This document shows positions 27,201-35,200 of a DNA stretch of 64,000 nt, piece by piece. The translations under genes were made by a program, and so were the position numbers. The stretch is from Nostoc sp. UHCC 0870 (GTDB taxonomy: Bacteria > Cyanobacteriota > Cyanobacteriia > Cyanobacteriales > Nostocaceae). The DNA lies in contig NZ_CP091913.1 of the NCBI RefSeq assembly GCF_022063185.1, positions 3,039,501 through 3,103,500 on the forward strand. Reading direction: 5' to 3'. Position 1 is the stretch's first letter. The number at the start of each line of letters is the position of its first letter. The notes beneath the pieces are model-generated. The model made no database searches. It was not told the DNA's origin and worked only from the letters and a program-made list of their open reading frames with translations.

Positions 27201-29241
27201 TCTCTAAGGCTGCAATGTCAAAGGCTAGGGTGGTGACAGCTAAGAGGTTATCTGCTGCTGTGAGTCCTGGTGCTTTGGACATTGCAGTTAAGAAGTTGCT
27301 TAAGCTTCTGTGCAAAATTTGCACGCCTTTGGGTGTGCCGGTTGAACCGGAGGTGTAGATTAGGTAGGCGAGTTGTTCTGAGTGAGGAGGGGTGTAGGGG
27401 TGTGGGGGTGTAGGGGTGTAGGGGGGGGAAGAGGGAATTTGTTGACTGTTGTCTAAACAGATGATTTCTGCTGAGTGTTCTGGTAGGTTATTTAATAAGG
27501 AGTGTTGAGTTAATAAGATTGATATTTGTGAATCGTTAATTATAAACTGTAAACGCTCTTGGGGATAGCTGGGGTCGAGGGGAACGTAAGCACCGCCGGC
27601 TTTGTGGACTGCTAATAAAGAAATTACCATTTCTAGAGAGCGATCGCAGCAAATTCCTACTCTTGTTTCTGCTTTTAATCCTATGTTCTGTAAATAGGTT
27701 GCTAGTTCACAGGCTGCTTGCTCAAGTTGCTGGTAAGTTAGGGAATTATCACCAAAAATAACAGCAATTTTATCTGGTTTTTTCGTTACTTGTTGCCTGA
27801 ATAATTCATAAACTGTTAATTCAGGAATTTCTGTAAATGTATCGTTCCATTCTGTTAATAAATTTTGTTCTTTTGCTGTTAGTAATGATAATTCATTAAT
27901 AGATTGTGCTGGATTAGCGACAATGCCAGATAATAAAGTTTGGAAATGTTCATTTAACCTTTCAATAGTAGCTTGTTCAAATAATTCTGTACTGTATTCC
28001 CAAGTTCCCCTTAAACCGCTTGGAGCTTCGTACATATCTAAGCTGATATCAAACCGAGATGTAGAATGTTCTGTTTCTAGAGGTTCTATTTTTAATCCAG
28101 GCAAACTTATAGTTTGATGAGGTGTGTTATGGAGAACAAACATTACCTGAAATAGAGGATTTTGACTTAAATTTCGTTCTGGTTGTAGTTGTTCTACTAA
28201 ATCTTCAAAGGGTAAATCTTGATGAGATAACGCGCCTAAAACTGTTTCTTTTACTTGGTTGAGAAGTTCGATAAAACTGGGTTTACTAGATAAATTAGTG
28301 CGAAATATGAGATTATTAACAAATAGCCCGATGAGGTTAGCAATTTCTGAGCGATCGCGGCTAGTAACTGTAGAACCAACTAATATATCATCCTGTCCAC
28401 TGTAGCGATATAATAAGATATTAAATGCTGTCAACAAAGTCATAAACAGCGTAGCATTATGCTGTTGGCTCAATTGTCGCAATTGTTCAGATAATTCTGA
28501 TGACAAAGTAAAAAATAGTCGCGCACCTCTAAAAGTCTGTATAGCTTTGCGTGAATAATCTGTAGGGAGAGACAATTCACGGGGATAATTTTTCAGTTGT
28601 TCTTGCCAGTATGATAATTGAATTGTCCTAGCTTCACTTTGCAGCCATTTTTGTTGCCAAGTTGCAAAATCTGCAAATTGAATTGGTAATTTTGTTAAGG
28701 TTTGCCCTTGATAAAGTGATATTAATTCTCGCACCAAAACACGAAATGACCAGTAATCTGTAATGATGTGGTGCATCACCAAAATCAATACAAATTCAGT
28801 ATCACTCAGTTGTAGTAACGCAACACGTAATAAAGGCAGTTCTGTAAGTTGAAACGGCTGTTCCGTGAGTAATTTGGCTTGCTGTATGACTTGTGATTCT
28901 TGATTTTCTGGTGATAATTCCCGCAAATCAACTAAAGGTAGATTTAGTTTGACGTTTGCAGCAATATTCTGTACAGGTTCATCATTAACTACAGCGAAAC
29001 TGGTGCGTAAAATCTCATGACGTAACACGATTGACTGTAAACTTTGCTCTAGGTGCGTGACATCGAGATTACCCGTCAACCGCAAAGCCGCAGGTAGGTT
29101 ATAAACTGATAATCCTGGCTGTAATTTATCGAGAAACCACAATCTTTTTTGAGCAAAAGAAAGGGGGAAATGTTGTTTGGTGACTTTTTGTTGTAGTAGT
29201 TTCGCTAATAGTTCGCGTTTTTGGGATGTGGAAATATTCAT
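21277..29241 (-). CDS. NRPS C-A-PCP-C-A-PCP-E (gene F), predicted Gly then D-Ala
   Basis: A 2654-residue bimodular protein. Domains: C1 (24-450), A1 (about 490-1010), PCP1 (GGHSL near 1055), C2 (1110-1550), A2 (about 1580-2090), PCP2 (GGDSI near 2129) and epimerisation E (about 2182-2640) with HHLIIDG at 2321. The A1 pocket D-I-L-Q-L-G-L-I-W is the Gly type. The A2 pocket D-L-F-N-N-A-L-T-Y is the Ala type, and the E domain should give D-Ala. The C1 motif reads HHIITDYW and C2 HHIIADAW, both lacking the usual Gly after Asp. C1 accepts the thiazole-bearing chain. Six in-frame repeats are present. The A1 sequence is nearly identical to the Gly domain of gene C. The start MNISTSQ is the only sensible one. 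Confidence 0.95.
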   Translation of the reverse strand: MNISTSQKRELLAKLLQQKVTKQHFPLSFAQKRLWFLDKLQPGLSVYNLPAALRLTGNLDVTHLEQSLQSIVLRHEILRTSFAVVNDEPVQNIAANVKLNLPLVDLRELSPENQESQVIQQAKLLTEQPFQLTELPLLRVALLQLSDTEFVLILVMHHIITDYWSFRVLVRELISLYQGQTLTKLPIQFADFATWQQKWLQSEARTIQLSYWQEQLKNYPRELSLPTDYSRKAIQTFRGARLFFTLSSELSEQLRQLSQQHNATLFMTLLTAFNILLYRYSGQDDILVGSTVTSRDRSEIANLIGLFVNNLIFRTNLSSKPSFIELLNQVKETVLGALSHQDLPFEDLVEQLQPERNLSQNPLFQVMFVLHNTPHQTISLPGLKIEPLETEHSTSRFDISLDMYEAPSGLRGTWEYSTELFEQATIERLNEHFQTLLSGIVANPAQSINELSLLTAKEQNLLTEWNDTFTEIPELTVYELFRQQVTKKPDKIAVIFGDNSLTYQQLEQAACELATYLQNIGLKAETRVGICCDRSLEMVISLLAVHKAGGAYVPLDPSYPQERLQFIINDSQISILLTQHSLLNNLPEHSAEIICLDNSQQIPSSPPYTPTPPHPYTPPHSEQLAYLIYTSGSTGTPKGVQILHRSLSNFLTAMSKAPGLTAADNLLAVTTLAFDIAALEIFLPLIVGACLVLVEREVLLDGERLAQAIAQHQITVMQATPATWRLLLASGWEGKQDLKILCGGEALDHTLAQQLLSCTQEVWNLYGPTETTIWSAAQKLSIDEPVTIGHPIANTQFYVLDEHLQQVPIGVPGELYISGAGVARGYWQRPDLTAERFLIKTLPLCASAPLREYTLYKTGDRVRYLRDGKLEYLGRLDYQVKIRGFRIELGEIEAVITQHPQVSQALVTMREDEPGEQRLVAYIVPCCPESNLPHPNPSLIKGREIDNSPVSPLYKGGLRGVNPEYNGVGWVHDLQQFLASKLPKYMIPGVFVPLTALPLTPNGKVDRKALPTPNTQALVHETPRTPTEEVLASIWATVLGVESVGIEDNFFDLGGHSLLATRLISQVRQVFGVELPLRHLFESPRIGDLARVIAQSHRESSPLLPIPRTGNLPLSFAQQRFWILAQLEPDSPFYNIPLAVQIRGDIDLDSLQRSFTEVVRRQEILRANFLNVDGQPVLRIADVCDVKIPVIDLQGLPEFEQQQQVKELARTQAQQAFDLAGLLWRVRLVRLGEGNQVLLLTLHHIIADAWSLGLLVREVFRAKAQRRKGKKERKDTQVQYVDFAFWQRERLQGRVLEEHLQYWRGRLESAPVMLELPTDYPRPAVQSFRGAVYGFGLSGELTQGLRGLSRRYHSTLFMTLLAVWNVLLSRYSGDDDIVVGSPVANRNRVETEGLIGCFANTLALRTDLSGNPSFAGLLSRVRATALGAYAHQDLPFEQLVDVLQPVRSLSHSPIFQVMLVLQNLPLPDLDMGGIEWQVIEADSGTAKFDLTWFVSETAQGLSCKLEYNTDLFAATKIERLAGHLETLLQAVVLNPEQHINDLPLLTTFEQQQLAQWNTTQRQYPQQCLHELFETQVKQTPERIAVIWGEEQLTYDELNTKANQLACHLQNLGVQPETPVGICVDRSLDMIIGLLAILKAGGAYVPLDPTYPEARLALIIQDAQMQVLLTQQKQLTKLPPLEIPIVCLDTNTPPVLSDSLPLASYGIHTSRITPLNPPLERGETGESSSLPFIRGGLGRGVKPANLAYIIYTSGTTGIPKGVAITHQSPVTLMYWAREVYSQAELTGVLASTSICFDLSVFEIFVPLSWGGCVILADNALQLPELLAASQVRLINTVPSAARELLRLNGIPASVQTVNLAGEPLPKSLVDALYQQSTIEKVYNLYGPSEDTTYSTFALIPRNSPQAPTIGKPIANTQVYILDQNLQPVPVGVPGEIYLSGTGLARGYWKRPELTDERFINWGIGNSQLYKTGDRARYLPDGNIEYLGRLDHQVKLRGFRIELGEIEAVLNQHPEVTQAVAIVRNDTPEHNRLVAYVVPKSHIEAAELRQFLAAKLPAYMLPTAFVILETLPLTANGKVDRHTLPIPDLSPVTTTTTAPRTPIEQQLINIWTQVLGVESLGIHDNFFSLGGDSILAIQAVAKANQQGLALRPRQMFQYQTVAELAAIVDTDTTLSSEQTPVTGQVPLTPIQQWFFDQNLVDAHHWNQAILLEVHQSLNPHYLRQAIDQLLAHHDGLRSRFQQTPDGWRQEILSIEEINQTSYFYHVDISNNDEKTPLSLTPLHPYTPTPYFQESFNLETPPLLRVAYFDNGETQNHRLLIIFHHLIIDGISWRLFLEDLQLAYQQLSQSQEIQLPPKTTSYQQWANKLQEYTWSADLQPAFNYWTSPTWQKIPPLPVDYAPGSNTMADVDTYSTFLSVTDTQALLQEVPQAYRTQINDVLLTALALTFQTWTGENRLLVELEGHGREDLFPSINLSRTMGWFTSLFPVLLNINPSADLGISLKSVKEQLRQIPDRGISYGLLRYLASPTVRDTLKAIPLPQVRFNYLGQSDQIFSKNSLFTPASESIGHSRSPRGKRNTLIEINSIVTGGKLRCDWTYSQKLHHRQTITTLADNYQKILHSLIQHCLTPEISGFTPSDFPQMDFTQDELDKLLGEL
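22381..22412. repeat. GGGTGTAG octamer repeat in the gene F E domain
   Basis: Four copies encode the LHPYTPTPYF loop in the N-terminal half of the epimerisation domain. The same unit sits before YKTGD in gene E (30802-30840) and before the A3 motif in gene F (27389-27428). Confidence 0.85.
24024..24171. repeat. Triple GC-rich palindromic repeat before A3 of gene F A2
   Basis: Three palindromic units encode about 45 extra residues (including PPVLSDSLP, NPPLERGE and IRGGLGRGV) immediately before LAYIIYTSGTTG. This is the largest repeat-derived segment in the window. Confidence 0.85.
25431..25466. repeat. TTTGCGCC repeat in gene F C2
   Basis: Encodes FRAKAQRRKGKK after the HHIIADAW motif, between LLVREV and VQYVDFAFW. 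It adds a very basic loop near the condensation active site. Confidence 0.85.
26360..26446. repeat. Two GC-rich palindromic repeats in the gene F A1 C-terminal subdomain
   Basis: Palindromes CCCCCCTTATAAAGGGGGG and CCCTCCCCTTTATAAGGGA encode PNPSLIKGRE and SPLYKGGLRG between AYIVP and DLQQFL. Confidence 0.8.
26688..26715. repeat. CAGAGGCG repeat in the gene F A1 loop
   Basis: Encodes LCASAPLRE between AERF and LYKTGD. The same repeat lies in the same loop of the Gly domains in genes B and C, so these three were probably inherited together by duplication. Confidence 0.85.
27389..27428. repeat. GGGTGTAG repeat before A3 of gene F A1
   Basis: Encodes the Pro/Tyr/Thr-rich PPYTPTPPHPYTPP segment just before LAYLIYTSGSTG. 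Confidence 0.85.
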
Positions 29242-29273
29242 ATATTAATCAAGTAAAATAATATTTTTTTGCC

Positions 29274-32200
29274 TCACGCCAAGGGCGAATGCACCTTTGC
29301 GTGAGATAAATCATCCGCCTCTAACTGCATTTTTTGAAGTAATATTTCTACTTCTTCATCGGACAGTTCATCTAAGTTTGCTAGTATTTCTTGTGGATTA
29401 ATACGTTCAATAGGTTCAATTGTAATTTCTTGTCTTGCTTCCCACTGATGTTTAAGTAATTCAACTTGTGCAGTTAAGGTAGGGTTGAGGAAAAATTCAC
29501 GGATGGGTAAATCAAGTTGGAGATTTTGCCGCATCTGAGTAATTATCTGAGTGGCTGATAATGAATTACCTCCCAATTCAAAGAAGTTATTGTGAATACT
29601 TGAAACTTCTACATTTAAAATAGATTGCCATAGTTGAGCTAGTGCTATTTCTAATTCGGTAGAGGGAGGTATAATAGGCTGGTCAGATTCGCTAAATTGA
29701 TATTCTGGTTGAGGTAAAGCGCGACGGTCAATTTTACCATTTTGTGTTAATGGCAGCGTTTCTAGGGGAATATAGAGGCTGGGAATCATATATTCTGGCA
29801 ATCTTTGTTGGAGGAATTGCCTTAATTTTTGGGTGATTAATTCGGCTTTTGTTATCTTGGTTTGAGCAGTTTCGGGTGATAACCAACGGGTTGTCCAATG
29901 GGGATCTATAGTACCGCCTACAAACCCATGTAAGAATATTTGCTGCTCATGTAAAATGAAATTTTCGCGGATAGCATCAAATTCTAAATCACCTATGGGA
30001 CATAAACCTAAATTTTGATTGGGTGCGGTTTCCATTAATAATTGACCAATATAACCGGCTTCTAATAAACAGAAGTCCCTAGATTTATCACCATAAACTG
30101 GTGAAATTGCTTGTAAGTCACCAATTAAAAATATGGCAAATGCTGCTTGTGTAAAAACATCTTGGTTGATGCCATAGATACTACTATCAATGTTTGCTTC
30201 ATCGCTTAAATGAATAAGTTGATGTTGTTGGGGATGATAGTAGTAAAAACCAGTCGCTAAATTTTCAACTCTATGAGGTTTTATATATATATATGTTTGG
30301 ACTGGATATAAACTACCAGCCGAAGCATAGCGATATTTTGGTAGTGGGGAATTTTCTAGTTGGTGCATTTGCAAACACTCGAAAAATTCACCTAATGTAG
30401 TCAGGGAGACAATTTCCTCTAAAAACTGACGATAACTTTGTCGTCTCAGGTTAACTTGAGGAGATTCTAACCCAGGTAAAGCTACAGTACGCACGCCAGC
30501 ATCAAACGTTCTTACTCCCTTTTGTTGCAGTTTGAAATCCAGTTGTGAGGAAGAATTAAAGGTGTTTTGGCTGGAAATTACCTCTGGTTGTAATACCAGA
30601 TAAGCGACTAACTGCTGTTGAGATGGTGCAGTTCCCGCAGTTTTCACAACAGCTTGGGTTATGGCTGGATGTTGTTGTAAAGCTGCTTCAATCTCCCCTA
30701 ATTCAATCCGATAGCCATTAACTTTAACTTGAAAATCTTCTCTTCCTAAAAATTCTATTGTCCCATCAGGTAAGTAGCGTCCTAAGTCGCCAGTTTTATA
30801 TAGGGGTGTAGGGGTGTAGGGGTGTAGGGGTGTAGGGGGGAAATTCTCTCCCATGCCCAATTGAATAAATCTCTCTGCTGTCAATTCTGGATTTTGCCAA
30901 TATCCTTTGGCTACTCCTAAGCCACCTATGTAGATTTCGCCAATAGCCCAGGTGGGACAGGTTTCTAGGGAGTGATTGAGGACGTAAACCTGTTGATTAG
31001 TCAATGAATAACCGTAGGGAATGCTTTTCCAATTGGGATCTATTTCGCCTATGGGGTAGAAAATTGACCAGATGGAAGCTTCTGTAGCACCGCCTAAGCT
31101 AATAATTTGGGGATGATTAAACTGGCTGCGGATGCGTGGGGGTAATGTGAGAGGAATCCAGTCACCACTGAGTAAAATTAGGCGTAGTGTCTGGTTTTGG
31201 GTGGGGGAGGTGTCGAGTAAAAGCTGCATCAGGGCGGGAACTGAGTTCCAAATTGTCACCTGATATTGGTTAATTAGCTGCATCCAGTGGGTGGGATCGT
31301 TACCGCTATCAGGGATGACGATTGTTCCGCCAGCCGCTAAAATGCCAAAGATGTCATACACTGATAAATCAAAACTTAGGGACGACACCGCTAAAACTCG
31401 GTCATTCTCTGTCACGCCAAAGCGTTGATTAATATCTAATATTGTGTTGACTGCGCCTTGATGATCAATCATTACACCTTTGGGTGTTCCTGTAGAGCCG
31501 GATGTGTAAATTACATAGGCTAAATCTGTGGGTTGCTGTCTTACTCCCTCTCCTTTGCAAGGGGAGAGATGGGGTGGGGTATCAACACATATCCGAGTTA
31601 GATGATCAGCCAATTCTAAAGTTTTATCTAACCAGGATTGGGTAAGTATAATTTGTGCTTGGGTTTTTTGTAATAGGTGCAAACGACGCTGTGCTGGTAA
31701 TTGCGGGTCTATGGGTACGTAGGCAGCACCAGCAGTTAGAATTGCTAAGGCTGCTACTATTTGTTCCCAACCTTTATCCATGACAATTGCTACTAATTGG
31801 TTGGGAATTACACCTAAGTGTTGTAAATGTTCGGCAAGATGACAGACGCGATCGCAAACCTGTTGATAAGTTAAAGTGTTTTCTGTAGTTACGATTGCCG
31901 GTTGGTTAGGTTGTTTTGCTACTTGCTCGAAAAATAGGGTTTGGAGACAGGGGAAAGGAGGCAGGGGGCAAGGGGCAGGCTTGCCCTGAGCGCAGCCGAA
32001 GGGGGGCAGGGGGATGTTGATAGTATCAGGTTCTACTAAATTTTCCAAGAAATTACAGTAGGTGTGGAACATCTCATCTAACATTCCGGCGGGGAAAAGT
32101 TCATCGATGGTGTCCCAATTAAATACTAATGCGCCGGCAACTTCTCCTACTTGATGGTCAAAATACACTTGGGAAGTTTGGCTGAGGCTGTATATTAAGT

Positions 32201-35200
32201 TACCCTGCCAATTGCGCTTATCTTCTGCTTGTTGATGATCTTGGGTGAGGGTACTGGTAAAAACTACAGGCATTAATGCTTCTGTCACCCGTTGTTGCTG
32301 ACGCGCTAGTTGACGCAGTACCTCTACACCACTGAAATAGCGATGGTCTAAATCATCCCACAGTTGGGTTTGGATGCGGTGAGCTAGTTCGAGGAAGTTA
32401 TTACACCCTGCACTGGTAATTTCTAGAAGTAGAGACGCGGTAAAATCTCCGACAATTTGATTGACTTCGGGATGCAGAGGTAGACGGTTAAATAAGGTCA
32501 GATTTAGGGTGAAATTGGGTTGTTTGCTCCAGCGTGAGAGAATTTTGGCAAAAGCAGCCAAAAGTATACCTGATGGTGTAATTCCCGCTTCGCTGGCTTG
32601 CTGTTTGAGTTTTTGCCATTGGGTTGGGGATAAAGTCCCACTGCGACGGGTGAAATGCGGTTCTGTAATTTTGCTGAGAGGTTTTGTTAAAGGTAATTCT
32701 GGTGCAGGGGGTAGGGTGGTAAGGCGATTTTGCCAGTAGGCTTGAGAACGGTGATAAATTGCTGAATCTTGTAATGTTTTTTCTGTGAGGACGTAATCTC
32801 GGAAAGTTAAGTTAATGGGTGGTAACTCGACATCGGGATTTTCCAGAATTTGGACTAATTCTCTACCTAATAAGCGAAAACTCCAAGCATCACCAATTAA
32901 AACATCAAAGCTGATGCAGAAGCGGATTTTGTTGTCATCTAATAAAATTGCTTGAATTTCAAATAAAGGATAGCTGTCAGTGGGGCGAACTTGATGAGAA
33001 AGGTGTTGGCGGATATCCTGGAGTGCAGAATCTACCCCACGCAAATCTGTCACCGCAATTTTGAAATCCGGGACTTGTGATAAAACTTGTTGCTGTCCAT
33101 CAGCTTGGACAATCACCCGCAGCATATCATGGCGTTCAATCAATCGCTGCATTGCCATTTCTACCTGTGCAACACTTAACCCCACCGTCTCAATTTCTTG
33201 ATAACCGTGAGTAGCAATGTTACCCAACTCAAAAGCGGCGTTACGTCCGATGAGGTAAGCTTGCTGAATATCTGTTAAGGGAAAAGGTTGATAGCGTTCT
33301 TCGGGTTGGGGTTGGATTTTGGGTGGTCCCAACTTAATTTCATTGCGCTGTAACTGGTCAATCTGTGCGGCTAAACTAGCAATGGTGGGAAACTGAAATA
33401 AATACTTGAGGGGTAATTCTACCTGTAAGGATTCGTTGATTCTCGCTACTAACTGCATCCCCAGTAATGAATGTCCACCTAATGTAAAAAATTTATCATA
33501 AATCCCGATTTGCTCAACTAAAAGTATTTCTCGCCAAATCACCTCTAAAGCTTGTTCTGTAGCTGTGCGCGGTGCTACATAACCAATTCCTAATTCCGAA
33601 GATAAATTTTCAACTGCGGGTAACGCCTTACGGTCAATCTTACCATTGGGATTACGTGGCAGTGCATCCAAAGTCATGTAATGAGCAGGAATCATGTAAT
33701 TTGGCAATTTATATGCTAAATATTGCCGTAAATCTAGAATATTGATGCTTTTAGGAGCAATATAAGCAACTAATCTTTTATCACCTGATGCTGCCTCATT
33801 AGCAATCACTACAGATTCTTGAATTTCTGGATACTGACTGAGTAAAGCCTCAATCTCGCCTAATTCAATGCGATAACCACGTATTTTTACTTGATTATCT
33901 AATCTACCCAAGTATTCAATATTGCCATCTGGGAGATAACGAACGCGATCGCCTGTTTTATAAAATACCTCACCCGCGCTGTCGCGCACCCTCCCCTTAC
34001 CAAGGGGAGGGTTGGGAAGGGGTGTATTTTCTATAAACCTTTCTGCTGTTAATTCTGGGCGTTGCCAATATCCTCTGGCGACTCCTGCACCTGCAATGTA
34101 TAATTCTCCTGGAACACCAACGGGTACTGGTTGTAAATGTTTGTCTAAAATATAAACTTGAGTATTTGCGATCGCACGACCAATAGGAGGAGTAGGACTA
34201 TTTGGGGTAATATCTTTCAGTTCTATGTAAGTAGAATAAGTAGTATCTTCCGAAGGCCCATAAAGATTATAGATGTACTGAACATGGGGGAGTTGTTGAA
34301 GTTGCTGTACCAATTTCCATGTCAGAGGTTCACCCGCTAAATTAACTGTGTTCACAGAATGAGGAATAGCATTAAAGTTGAGAAGTTGAGTTACTGCACT
34401 TGGTACAGTATTAATTAACGTCACTTCATCTTTAGCCGCTAAATTCGGCAATTCCAGAGCATTTTCAGCCAAAATTACCTTACCTCCCCAACACAGAGGG
34501 ACAAAAATCTCAAACACCGATAAATCAAAACAAATAGAAGTAGCCGCCAACACCCCAGAAATCGCATCATCACTAAAAACCTCACGCGCCCAGTACAATA
34601 AACAAACTGGACTGCGATGCTCAATCATCACCCCCTTCGGCTTACCAGTAGAACCCGAAGTATAAATCAAATAAGCCAAATTCCCCGGTGTAACATCCGT
34701 CACAGGATTAGTAACAGGATATTCCCCAATACTCTCCCAATTTCCTAAATCAACAACCCTCCCAAACTCCCCTCTGCGTCTCCGCGTCTCTGCGTGAGCC
34801 AAAAAAATTCTAACCTCTGCATCATCCAAAATATACTGTAATCTCTCATCTGGATAAGCCGGATCGAGCGGAACATAAAAACCCCCAGCCTTGAGAATAG
34901 CTAACATCCCAATCACCATTTCCGGGGAACGTTCCAGACAAATTCCCACAGGCGTTTCTGGCTTAACTCCCAAAGTTTGTAAATAATGAGCCAGTTGATT
35001 AGCCTTAATATTAATTTCTCGATAAGTAAAAACTTCCTCACCAAAAATCAAAGCAATTGCATCAGGAGTTCTTTCAACCTGCGCTGCAAATAATTCATGA
35101 ATACACTCATGCTGAGGATATTCCCGTGAAGTCGTATTCCAGTTAATTAATAATTCTGCTTCCTTCGCAGTTAATAAAGATAAATCTGAGATTTTTGCAT